A stretch of 58,508 nt of DNA, taken from NCBI GenBank assembly GCA_011391405.1, contig JAABQQ010000293.1:1-58508 (forward strand), in the 5' to 3' direction. This DNA comes from Gammaproteobacteria bacterium (GTDB taxonomy: Bacteria; Pseudomonadota; Gammaproteobacteria; Steroidobacterales; Steroidobacteraceae). The translations under genes were made by a program, and so were the position numbers. The notes beneath the pieces are model-generated. The model was not told the origin of the DNA. It saw only the letters and a program-made list of their open reading frames with translations, and searched no databases. Shown here piece after piece: positions 49,361-58,508 of the stretch. How positions within the stretch are numbered: the first letter of the stretch is position 1; each line of letters begins with the position of its first letter.

Positions 49361-50359
49361 TCAGGTCGTTTCGACCGCCGTGCGGATGTGGCGGATCACC
49401 AGCGAGCGCACGGTTTCCAGGGGATTCTTTTCCCAGGTGAACACGGGCGGCGAGCGTCGCAGCATGTTCCAGTTGCTGGTCTCGAGCACGCGCGTCAGGT
49501 AAGCCAGATTGCGGTTGATCGCTTCCAGGTACGGGTTGCGGCCGCCATACAGGCTCTCGACGTAGCGGTAGGCCCCGCCGAACTCGCCGTCGAGGCGCGT
49601 GCGCATCGTGTGCTCAAAGAACTGCGGCGTCTGGCGCAGCACGTCGAGCCCCGAGCCGTACTGGACCTTGAGGCCGCCGTCGTCCTCGCGCTGCATGGCG
49701 ACGCCACCGAGCACGAATTCGGGGTACAGGCGGTCGCGGCATTTTTCGAGATAGCACCGGTCCGACATCTGCGCGAGCATGTCCGCCGTGCCGAGCAGGT
49801 GACCGACGCGGCGGTCGCGCGCGTCATCCAGCCGGATGTCCTTGAACGGCACCTCGTAGCCGGTGAAGTGGATCACCTGCGTTGCGACCGGCACCCAGTT
49901 CGCGAGACCGATGGCCGGCAGGTAACGCGAGAGAAAGTTTGCCCCCCGCATCACATGCGTGCGGGTGAACTCCGCACCATTGCGATGCACCGTATCGTCA
50001 CTCTGGCGGATGTAGCCCGCGTCGTGGAACAGCCCGACGATGATGCCGAGCAGCGCGCGGTCGGCGCCCAGGCGCTGTTCGGGTTCGTGGGTACGGTCGT
50101 GGCCGGCAAGCAGGCGCGCCATCGCGAGCGTGTCGTCCAGCGAATGCTGCATGTCGTGATAGACGGTGTCGCAACCCAGGTAGCCCGGGAACTGACCGGA
50201 GAACAATCGCTCGAAGTCGGCGAACGCCGTCGTCAGCCGCTCGGTGTTCGCGCCGGGCCAGGTCTGGAGAAAGAGTTCCTCGACGGCCCTGCGCACGGAC
50301 GCCACCGAACTCACCTGCACGGTGTTGGTGACGTCGTAATCGCTGCGGCGAAATTGCAT
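49361..50359 (-). CDS. HD-domain-like uncharacterised protein
   Basis: A 332-residue soluble protein. The motifs Y-H-D-M-Q-H near residue 66 and L-F-H-D-A-G-Y near residue 107 fit metal-binding HD or phosphohydrolase-like sites. It has no recognised sensory partner. I use ATG 50359. Phosphodiesterase or nucleotide hydrolase activity is possible but not shown; the protein is convergent with trpA. Confidence 0.7.
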   Translation of the reverse strand: MQFRRSDYDVTNTVQVSSVASVRRAVEELFLQTWPGANTERLTTAFADFERLFSGQFPGYLGCDTVYHDMQHSLDDTLAMARLLAGHDRTHEPEQRLGADRALLGIIVGLFHDAGYIRQSDDTVHRNGAEFTRTHVMRGANFLSRYLPAIGLANWVPVATQVIHFTGYEVPFKDIRLDDARDRRVGHLLGTADMLAQMSDRCYLEKCRDRLYPEFVLGGVAMQREDDGGLKVQYGSGLDVLRQTPQFFEHTMRTRLDGEFGGAYRYVESLYGGRNPYLEAINRNLAYLTRVLETSNWNMLRRSPPVFTWEKNPLETVRSLVIRHIRTAVETT

Positions 50360-50472
50360 GGGCGGTGAGGCGCGCACTGGTTTCGGGCGAGTCTATGCTC
50401 TTGGCCCGAAAGTGCCAGAGCCAAAAAGACCGGCACCCGGAAAATTAGGGCGTTTACGACCCGCGGCGGACT

Positions 50473-51246
50473 CTATATGTCAAAACTCGCGACGACGGGA
50501 GTGTGGTCCGACGGCCTTTCCAGCTTGCGTGGCGCCTTGTCGATGTGACACGCGCCACACTTCTGAGCGAGCGCGTTCGAGGCGAGGATCAGGTCGATGC
50601 GCAGGCCCGCATTGCGACGGAAGGCCATCATCCGGTAGTCCCACCACGAATACGATTTCTCGGGCTGTTCGAACAGCCGGAAGCAATCCGCGAGCCCGGT
50701 GCCCAGCAACGCCTGCAACGCCGCGCGTTCGGGCGGGCTCACGTGTACAGAACCTTCCCAGGCTTTGGGGTCGTGCACGTCGCGGTCTTCCGGCGCGATG
50801 TTGAAATCGCCCAGCACGACGAGGTACGGATGGCGCGTCAGTTCCGCAGCGACGTACTCACGCAGCGCGTCAAACCAGCGCAGCTTGTAGGCAAACTTGT
50901 CCGAGCCGACCGTCTGGCCGTTCGGCACGTAGACGTCGATGACGCGCAGGCTCCCGAGCGAAGCCGCCAGCACGCGCCGCTGTTCGTCGTCGAAGCCCGG
51001 AATGCCCGCGACGACGTCGGTGGCGGGGTCGCGACTGACGATGGCGACGCCGTTGTAAGTGCGCTGGCCGCTGAACGCGGAATTCCAGCCGAGGGCCTGC
51101 AGGTCGGCTGCGGGAAAATCGGCATCGGGCAGCTTGGTCTCCTGCAGTGCGATGGCATCGACCGGGTTGGCCGTGAGCCACTCAGTCAGGTGCGGCAAGC
51201 GTACCCGCAGTGAATTCACGTTCCAGGTGGCGACCGTCCGGGTCAT
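50473..51246 (-). CDS. xthA: Exodeoxyribonuclease III
   Basis: A 257-residue AP endonuclease/exonuclease. The Mg site is visible as W-N-V-N-S, Q-E-T-K (Glu36), G-D-F-N-I-A-P and S-D-H-T-P-V. It acts in base-excision repair. Its ATG overlaps the prlC stop by 4 nt. Confidence 0.94.
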   Translation of the reverse strand: MTRTVATWNVNSLRVRLPHLTEWLTANPVDAIALQETKLPDADFPAADLQALGWNSAFSGQRTYNGVAIVSRDPATDVVAGIPGFDDEQRRVLAASLGSLRVIDVYVPNGQTVGSDKFAYKLRWFDALREYVAAELTRHPYLVVLGDFNIAPEDRDVHDPKAWEGSVHVSPPERAALQALLGTGLADCFRLFEQPEKSYSWWDYRMMAFRRNAGLRIDLILASNALAQKCGACHIDKAPRKLERPSDHTPVVASFDI

Positions 51247-53255
51247 GCCGCCAGGCCCAGCTGTCGTAACAGCGGCTCGAGTTCGGGCTTGCGGCCCCTG
51301 AACTCGACGAACGCTTCCATCGCATCGCGGCTGCCGCCGCGCTCGAGGATCGAGCCGAGGAAGCGGTGGGCAGTCGCAGCATCAAAGATGCCTGATTCCT
51401 CGAACGCGCCGAAGGCGTCCGCCGACAGCACTTCGGCCCACTTGTAGCTGTAGTAGCCGGCGGCGTACCCGCCCGAGAAGATGTGCTGGAAGCTGTGCGG
51501 GAAGCGGTTGAATGCCGGCGGCCGCACCACGGCCACCTCGTCACGCACTTGCGCCAGCGTCTGCATCAGCCGCGAACCGTGCTCGGGCGAGAACTCGGCG
51601 TGTAGCCGGAAGTCGAACAGTGCGAACTCGAGCTGCCGGACCGACTGCATGCCGGCCTGGAACGAGCGCGTCGCCTGCAGCTTGCGCAGTGCCTCGAGCG
51701 GCAGCGGCGCGCCGGTCTCGACGTGGCCCGAGATCAGGGGCAGCACTTCCTCGCGCCATGCGAAGTTTTCCATGAACTGGCTTGGCAGTTCGACCGCATC
51801 CCACGGCACGCCGTTGATGCCGGCCACGCTCGGGAAATCCACGCGCGTCAGCATGTGGTGCAGCCCGTGGCCGAACTCGTGGAACATCGTCAGCACTTCG
51901 TAGTGCGTCAGCAGCGAAGGCCGGTCCGCGCCCGGCGGGGTGAAGTTGCAGACGAGGTAAGCGATCGGCAGCGCTTGCGCACCGGCCAGGTCGATCCGCC
52001 CCAGGCATTCGTCCATCCAGGCGCCGCCGCGCTTCTTCGGTCGCGCGTACAGGTCGAGGAAGAATCCGCCGCGAGGTTCGCCATCGCCGCCGATGATCTC
52101 GTAGTAGTGGACGTCGGGCTGATACACCTCGACGCCTTTGCGTTCCTCGATGCGCACGCCATAGAGACGCTGCGCCAGGGCGAACAGGCCTTGCAGCACG
52201 CGCGGCAGGGGGAAGTACGGACGCAGCTCCTCTTCCGAGACGGCCAGGCGCTCGCGCTTGAGGCGCTCCGAGTGGAACGCCACGTCCCAGGCCTCGAGCA
52301 TCGTGCCTGCGAACGCTTCAAGGTCGGCGAACTCACGCTGCGCGGCCGGCCGGCACAGGCGCGCCAGTCGACGCAGGAACTCCAGCACCTCGGCGGGATC
52401 GCGCGCCATCTTGGTGGCCAGCGAGTATTCCGCGAAGCTGGCGAAACCGGCGAGCTGCGCGGCCTCGTGCCGCAGCGCGAGGATTTCCTCGATCAGCGCC
52501 GTGTTGTCCCACTGCGCCGGACCCTGTTCGGAAGCACGCGTGAGCCAGGCCGTGTAGAAGTCCTGGCGCAGCTGCCGGTTGTCGGCATGCGTCAGGATCG
52601 CCTGGTAATTCGGCGCGTCGAGCGTGAATACCCAGCCGCTGCGACCGGCCTTCTCGGCTGCGGCACGCGCACGGGCGATGACGGCGGCAGGCAGGCCGGC
52701 GAGTTCAGTTTCCTCCGCGACGTCGCGCGTCCAGGCATTGGTGGCGTCGAGCACGTTCTCGTCGAACTTCGCCTGCGCCGTCGACAGGCGCTCCATCAGT
52801 TCGCGGAAGCGCTGCTTGCGGTCGGGCGCGAGCGCGACACCCGAGAGACGGAAGTCACGCAGCGCGTTGTCGACGAGCTTGCGCTGCTCCGGCTTCAGGT
52901 CGGGGTACTGCGTGTCCTTGATGCGCTGGTAGGCTGCGCACAGTGCCGTGTTCTGCGCGATCTCGGTGTGATACGCGGTGAGCAGCGGCAGGCACGTGTT
53001 GTAGGCTGCCCGCAGTTCGTCGCCGTTCGCGACGCCATTGAGATGACCCACGGGCGACCAGGTGCGCGCGAGCCGATGCTGCATCCGTTCGATGGGAACG
53101 ACGATGCCATCCCAGCCCTCGGCGCCCGCATCGAGCAGCTCCTGCAAGCCGCGCCGATTTTCTTCCAGCACCTGCCGGATGGCGGGCTCGATGTGTTCCG
53201 GGCGGATCGTCAGAAAGGCGGGCAGGGTCGCATCGTGCAGGAGGGGGTTGTCCAT
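51243..53255 (-). CDS. prlC: Oligopeptidase A (M3 family)
   Basis: A 670-residue zinc metallopeptidase with the M3 motif H-E-F-G-H-G-L-H-H. It degrades short peptides, including cleaved signal peptides, in the cytoplasm. Length is normal for PrlC/OpdA. It is followed by xthA with a 4-nt overlap. Confidence 0.94.
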   Translation of the reverse strand: MDNPLLHDATLPAFLTIRPEHIEPAIRQVLEENRRGLQELLDAGAEGWDGIVVPIERMQHRLARTWSPVGHLNGVANGDELRAAYNTCLPLLTAYHTEIAQNTALCAAYQRIKDTQYPDLKPEQRKLVDNALRDFRLSGVALAPDRKQRFRELMERLSTAQAKFDENVLDATNAWTRDVAEETELAGLPAAVIARARAAAEKAGRSGWVFTLDAPNYQAILTHADNRQLRQDFYTAWLTRASEQGPAQWDNTALIEEILALRHEAAQLAGFASFAEYSLATKMARDPAEVLEFLRRLARLCRPAAQREFADLEAFAGTMLEAWDVAFHSERLKRERLAVSEEELRPYFPLPRVLQGLFALAQRLYGVRIEERKGVEVYQPDVHYYEIIGGDGEPRGGFFLDLYARPKKRGGAWMDECLGRIDLAGAQALPIAYLVCNFTPPGADRPSLLTHYEVLTMFHEFGHGLHHMLTRVDFPSVAGINGVPWDAVELPSQFMENFAWREEVLPLISGHVETGAPLPLEALRKLQATRSFQAGMQSVRQLEFALFDFRLHAEFSPEHGSRLMQTLAQVRDEVAVVRPPAFNRFPHSFQHIFSGGYAAGYYSYKWAEVLSADAFGAFEESGIFDAATAHRFLGSILERGGSRDAMEAFVEFRGRKPELEPLLRQLGLAA

Positions 53256-53288
53256 GCCCGCTATTCTAGCGGCGCACCGGCCCCGGAT

Positions 53289-54188
53289 TCAGCCGAACCC
53301 GCTCTGCAGCAGCCAGCCGAGCGCGTACACGGCAGCGACGAAGCCGAGGAAAGCGAAGGCTGCGCGCCTGCGGTAACGGCGGGTCAGGTCGCCTGGTGGC
53401 AGCGCGGCGAGCAGGAACAGCCGGTCGCCGTCCGGACGGCACAGGACGTGGTAATTCTGCCGGGGCGGGCGCTCAGCGCCGCGCTGCGTGAGCGTGTGCC
53501 GGGCCTCCTGCCGTGCGGCCTCCCACTCGACCAGGTCGATCCGGCCATCGCCATCCTGGTCGAAGCGCTGCAGCAGGGCAGGCTGATCCTGTTTCCATTC
53601 CGCCAGCACCTGGGCCAGTTCCACCTGGGGGTCGGGTTCGCCGGACGATGCCGTCGAGCGAAAGTCGCCCAGGGCAACCAGGCGCTCGTGCTCGTAGATA
53701 CGGTCTTCGGCATAGCGGTAGTCGCGGCTCCCGGTCAGCGACAGTCCCTTGCCCGGGCCCGACGCGGGCCAGGGTGTGTCGCCGTACCAGGTGGTCGACT
53801 CGGTCGGCACGACTTCGGCGCCGTCGGGCTGCACGATGCACTGGCCGGTCCCGTCGTCGAGCAGGAAAGCGAGCGACGAGGTACCCGATGCAATCGTTTG
53901 CCAGCTCTTCCGCTGGCTTTTGCCCGCGCCGCGTTCGGTCCGCTTCGAAATCCTGTAGCTCCACCAGATACAAGGCCGTTGCGTGAGCGGCGCGGGATTC
54001 TTCGTGCCCGGCAGGGGCAGGCCGTTGCCCGCGAGCTCGACGTAGCCCTGCGCCGCCGACCGAATGCGCGACGTCGGCGTGTCCTCGATGAGCCGCGCGA
54101 TCTTGAGCCAGCGCAGCGCCGCTGCGCCGCCGGCCACGACGGCGACGCCAAGCGTCAGCAGCCAGAACCAGAAGTCGCTCTCAGCCAA
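53289..54188 (-). CDS. GIDE-domain-like membrane protein with an EF-hand
   Basis: A 299-residue protein with an N-terminal membrane helix (about 8-25) and a C-terminal one (about 276-295). The middle resembles the GIDE/E3-like domain that usually accompanies LemA. Near residue 210 is a canonical EF-hand loop, D-Q-D-G-D-G-R-I-D-L-V-E, which suggests calcium binding. It overlaps the lemA end by 8 nt. Confidence 0.8.
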   Translation of the reverse strand: MAESDFWFWLLTLGVAVVAGGAAALRWLKIARLIEDTPTSRIRSAAQGYVELAGNGLPLPGTKNPAPLTQRPCIWWSYRISKRTERGAGKSQRKSWQTIASGTSSLAFLLDDGTGQCIVQPDGAEVVPTESTTWYGDTPWPASGPGKGLSLTGSRDYRYAEDRIYEHERLVALGDFRSTASSGEPDPQVELAQVLAEWKQDQPALLQRFDQDGDGRIDLVEWEAARQEARHTLTQRGAERPPRQNYHVLCRPDGDRLFLLAALPPGDLTRRYRRRAAFAFLGFVAAVYALGWLLQSGFG

Positions 54189-54753
54189 AGAGCTTGCCCA
54201 GGTCCACGTCGCGCTTCTGTTCTTCGCTGAATTCGAGCAGCTGCGCCGGCTTGAACTCGAACATCCGCGCGACCAGCAGGTCGGGGAAGGTCTGGATGCG
54301 GATGTTGTTGAGATTCACCGATTCGTTGTAGAGCTCGCGGCGGTCCGCAATCGCTTCCTCCAGCTCCGAGATGCGCGTCTGCAGGTGGCGGAAGCTGTTG
54401 TCGGCCTTGAGTTCCGGGTAATTCTCCGCCACCGCGAACAGGCGGCCGAGCCCCTGGCGCAACTGGTCCTCTGCCGCGCCGACCGCGGCAACGTCCCCGC
54501 GACTCTGCGCCTTGAACACCGCGGAGCGCGCCTGCATCACGCGCTCCAGCGTTTCCTGCTCGTACTGCATGTAGCGCTTGCAGGTCTCGACCAGCTTCGG
54601 CAACTCGTCGTGGCGCTGTGTGAGCAGCACGTCGATGTTGGCCCAGGCCTTGCGCACGTTCTCGCGCAACGCGATGAGCCCGTTGTAGATCCGGACGACA
54701 TAGACAGCCGCGACGAACAGCAGCGCGGCAAACAGCAACAGCATGACCAGCAT
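54181..54753 (-). CDS. lemA: LemA-family protein
   Basis: A 190-residue protein with an N-terminal membrane helix (1-20) and a long helical body containing Y-N-G-L-I-A-L-R-E-N-V-R-K-A-W-A-N-I-D-V-L-L, the LemA signature. LemA proteins form membrane-associated helical bundles of unclear role. It pairs with the GIDE-like gene immediately downstream. Confidence 0.92.
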   Translation of the reverse strand: MLVMLLLFAALLFVAAVYVVRIYNGLIALRENVRKAWANIDVLLTQRHDELPKLVETCKRYMQYEQETLERVMQARSAVFKAQSRGDVAAVGAAEDQLRQGLGRLFAVAENYPELKADNSFRHLQTRISELEEAIADRRELYNESVNLNNIRIQTFPDLLVARMFEFKPAQLLEFSEEQKRDVDLGKLFG

Positions 54754-54872
54754 CGGTGGCTCCCTGTCATATTTCGGGGCGGGGCAGGCCCCGCGAGCGG
54801 CAAGAGTGCCGGTCCGCGGGCTTCAGCGTCTAGACTGTGTGTCCCATTTCCAGCGACTGCGAGTGGTCCAGC

Positions 54873-55415
54873 ATGGCGATTCGACCCTATCGCGGAGTGT
54901 TTCCCACCCTGGGCCCGGGCGCGTGGGTCGACCCCGCGGCGCTGGTCATCGGCGACGTCGAGCTCGGCGAGGACGCTTCGGTCTGGCCTTTCGTGCTGAT
55001 CCGCGGCGACGTCAATCGAATCCGCGTGGGCGACCGCAGCAACGTCCAGGACGGCAGCATCATCCACGTCTCGCGTCCCTACCCGGGCAACGACGCAGGC
55101 TGGGCCACGATCCTCGGCGAGGACGTCGTCATCGGTCACAAGGTCGCGCTGCACGGCTGCACCATTGCGGACCGCGTGCTGGTCGGCATCGGCGCCATCG
55201 TGCTGGATGGCGTCGCAGTTGCCAGCGACGTGATCATCGGAGCCGGCAGCGTCGTCACGCCGGGCAAGCAACTCGAATCCGGCTACCTGTACGTGGGCAA
55301 TCCCGCGCGGCGATCGCGCGAGTTGCGGCCCGAGGAGATTGCGCGCATCCCGAAGATGGCGCGCGATTACGTGCTGCTCAAGAACGAGTATTCGCAGCTG
55401 CCGCCAGGTACATAG
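54873..55415 (+). CDS. Gamma-class carbonic anhydrase family protein (YrdA-like)
   Basis: A 180-residue left-handed beta-helix with hexapeptide repeats. N-V-Q-D-G-S-I-I-H-V and I-G-H-K-V-A-L-H-G-C contain the zinc His residues of the gamma-carbonic-anhydrase/YrdA family; catalytic activity is not certain for this subgroup. I use ATG 54873. Its last 38 bp overlap the convergent aroE end. Confidence 0.9.
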   Translation: MAIRPYRGVFPTLGPGAWVDPAALVIGDVELGEDASVWPFVLIRGDVNRIRVGDRSNVQDGSIIHVSRPYPGNDAGWATILGEDVVIGHKVALHGCTIADRVLVGIGAIVLDGVAVASDVIIGAGSVVTPGKQLESGYLYVGNPARRSRELRPEEIARIPKMARDYVLLKNEYSQLPPGT

Positions 55416-56235
55416 CGCGGGCGTGCAGCGCTTCCAGCACGGGCCGCGTCTGCGGGCGCACGCCGCGCCAGACGAAGAACGCTTCGGCCGCCTGTTCCAC
55501 GAGCATGCCCCATCCTTGTGCCACCCTGGTCACGCCGCGATCCCGGGCCCATTGCGTGAACGGCGTTTCGCCGATCCCGTACGCCATGTCGTAGCACGCA
55601 GTGGCTCTGTCCACGGCGCGGGAATGGATCGGTGGCACCTCGCCTTTCAGGCTGGCCGAAGTTGCATTGATGATCAGGTCGAACGGTTCGAGCGGCTCGA
55701 CTTCATCGAAGGCAGCGCCGCTCACTGCACCGAAACCGGAAAACTCCTCCGCCAGATCGCTGGCGCGCCGGGCCGTGCGGTTGGCGATCAAGAGGGTCGA
55801 CGGCTTCAGCTCCAGCAATGGCCCGATCGCGCCGCGCGCCGCACCGCCGGCGCCGAGCATCAGTATGCGTGGCGATGTGAACCGCAGCCGGAGGTTCTGC
55901 GTGAGATCGGTGACCAGGCCGACACCATCAGTGTTGTCGCCCATCAATTCGCCGTCGCGACGCAGCACGGTATTGACAGCATCCGCGCGCTGGGCCCGGG
56001 GCGTGAGCTCATTGACCAGGTCTGCGGCCGCACGCTTGTGCGGCAGCGTGATGTTCGCGCCGCACCCACCTTGCTCGAAGAAGAATTCGAGCAGGTCGTG
56101 ACGGAACTGGTCTGGCGCCGCTTCATGCAGACGGTACTCCATGTCCTGCCCCGTCTGCCGTGCGAACAGGCCGTGGATGAATGGCGACCAGCTGTGATGA
56201 ACGGGATAACCGAAGAGGGCGTAGGAGTCAGACAT
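55378..56235 (-). CDS. aroE: Shikimate dehydrogenase
   Basis: A 285-residue NADP enzyme: Y-P-V-H-H-S-W-S-P, N-I-T-L-P-H-K (catalytic Lys), G-D-N-T-D-G-V-G and the L-G-A-G-G-A-A-R-G NADP loop. It makes shikimate for aromatic amino acids. A purine-rich minisatellite lies immediately before its start, on the strand opposite to its mRNA. Confidence 0.95.
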   Translation of the reverse strand: MSDSYALFGYPVHHSWSPFIHGLFARQTGQDMEYRLHEAAPDQFRHDLLEFFFEQGGCGANITLPHKRAAADLVNELTPRAQRADAVNTVLRRDGELMGDNTDGVGLVTDLTQNLRLRFTSPRILMLGAGGAARGAIGPLLELKPSTLLIANRTARRASDLAEEFSGFGAVSGAAFDEVEPLEPFDLIINATSASLKGEVPPIHSRAVDRATACYDMAYGIGETPFTQWARDRGVTRVAQGWGMLVEQAAEAFFVWRGVRPQTRPVLEALHARAMYLAAAANTRS

Positions 56236-56246
56236 AGGGGAAGGGT

Positions 56247-56281
56247 AGGAAGGTCAGGAAGGTCAGGAAGGTCAGGAAGGT
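56247..56281. repeat. Minisatellite of AGGAAGGTC units, copy B
   Basis: Three full AGGAAGGTC units (56247, 56256, 56265) and a partial fourth between hemB and aroE. They sit where the aroE ribosome site would be, but on the mRNA strand they read as a CT tract. Confidence 0.8.
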
Positions 56282-56296
56282 GCAGAAGTGAAGGCG

Positions 56297-58113
<1,817 letters not shown>

Positions 58114-58131
<18 letters not shown>

Positions 58132-58172
58132 GGAAGGGTGGGGAAGGCCAGGAAGGCCAGGAAGGCCAGGAA
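58114..58172. repeat. Minisatellite of GAGGAAGT and AGGAAGGCC units, copy C
   Basis: GAGGAAGT-like units at the tag 3' end run into AGGAAGGCC units (58150, 58159) up to 58172, between tag and the convergent rlmJ end. The 9-bp unit differs from copies A and B only at the eighth base. Confidence 0.75.
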
Positions 58173-58199
58173 TGGAGCGCGGCGCAGCCCCAACTTCTG

Positions 58200-58508
58200 C
58201 TACTCGCCGATCCACCACTCCACGCTTGTGCCGCCCGCGCCTTCCGGCACCAGCAGCCGGTGCAGGTCCGGCAGCAATTCCGCGAGTCGTTCATCGAGCA
58301 TCCAAGGCGGATTCACGATCACGAGGCCTGAACCGCGCAGGCCCACGGCCGCGTCGTCCGGCATCACGCTCAGCGTTACGTCGAGCACCTTGCGGATACC
58401 CGAACCTTCGAGATTACGGCGGAATCGCAGCGGGGCCGCGCGTTCCGTTAGCGGGTACCAGATGCAGTACGTGCCGGTCGGCCAGCGCTCGTAGCCGGTT
58501 TCCAGCGC
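58200..58508 (-). CDS. rlmJ: 23S rRNA (adenine2030-N6)-methyltransferase RlmJ, C-terminal part
   Basis: The C-terminal 102 codons of a methyltransferase whose start is beyond the window. The segment G-S-G-L-V-I-V-N-P-P-W is the family catalytic NPPW motif; W-Y-P-L and the R-R-N-L-E-G-S-G-I stretch also fit RlmJ. Confidence 0.85.
   Translation of the reverse strand, partial: ALETGYERWPTGTYCIWYPLTERAAPLRFRRNLEGSGIRKVLDVTLSVMPDDAAVGLRGSGLVIVNPPWMLDERLAELLPDLHRLLVPEGAGGTSVEWWIGE

Noticed and set aside
51723-54230. An 835-residue plus-strand frame opposite prlC and the GIDE-like gene
   Set aside because: Antisense shadow; the minus-strand genes carry clear motifs such as HEFGHGLHH.

Overview
The window is a GC-rich bacterial chromosome segment, most plausibly from a sulfur-oxidising, chemolithotrophic gammaproteobacterium. 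The grounds are a complete sHdr (heterodisulfide-reductase-like) sulfur-oxidation cluster with its lipoate-binding protein and dedicated lipoate-assembly genes, sulfide:quinone reductase, persulfide dioxygenase, SorAB-type sulfite dehydrogenase, and a trpEGDCFBA operon with a Trp-codon attenuator. Gene content suggests the class; no rRNA is present to confirm it. I saw no tRNA, rRNA, CRISPR array or recognisable transposase.

Layout. 1-3574 (+): the end of a Psr/Phs-like molybdoenzyme operon (catalytic tail, FeS subunit, NrfD/PsrC membrane subunit), then a two-gene YeeE/YedE transporter and a membrane-anchored rhodanese fold whose catalytic Cys is Ser. 3662-22090 (-): one long sulfur/hydrogen block. 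In transcription order it holds an HDAC-family deacylase, two LipS-type radical SAM enzymes, a two-domain lipoate ligase, a pseudo-glutaminase, dsrE, sHdrC1-B1-A-H-C2-B2, an unknown protein, a hydrogenase protease, an Isp-type [NiFe] hydrogenase (hynS-isp1-isp2-hynL), lbpA and an ArsR repressor. 22235-29832 (mixed strands): a second DsrE-family protein, TusA, a FadL-like porin, YeiH, SorAB, a TauE/SafE exporter, a second ArsR repressor, persulfide dioxygenase and rhodanese. 29912-36756 (+): an RND pump operon with an SQR gene between permease and TolC. 36855-42435 (-): a probable catabolic operon of unknown substrate. 42611-49317 (+): the trp operon with leader peptide. 49361-58508: housekeeping genes (xthA, prlC, lemA, gamma carbonic anhydrase, aroE, hemB, tag, rlmJ).

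How it may work together. Sulfide is oxidised by SQR. Persulfide sulfur is relayed by rhodanese, TusA and DsrE proteins to the cytoplasmic sHdr complex, with LbpA as lipoyl electron carrier. Sulfite may leave through YeiH or TauE/SafE and be oxidised in the periplasm by SorAB. The Isp-type hydrogenase, whose Isp2 subunit is itself HdrD-like, lies inside the sHdr-lbpA block and may exchange electrons with it.

Most interesting signals. A shared dyad of the form ATTAG-N6-CTAAT (up to two mismatches) occurs at seven places, each upstream of a sulfur or hydrogenase transcription unit. Two ArsR repressors carry Cys pairs with identical 66-residue spacing. Together these suggest a local persulfide-responsive regulon that also covers the hydrogenase. 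Other signals are the HDAC-like enzyme in the lipoate operon, the SQR inside an RND pump operon, and two long palindromes with 27-bp perfect arms between convergent genes.
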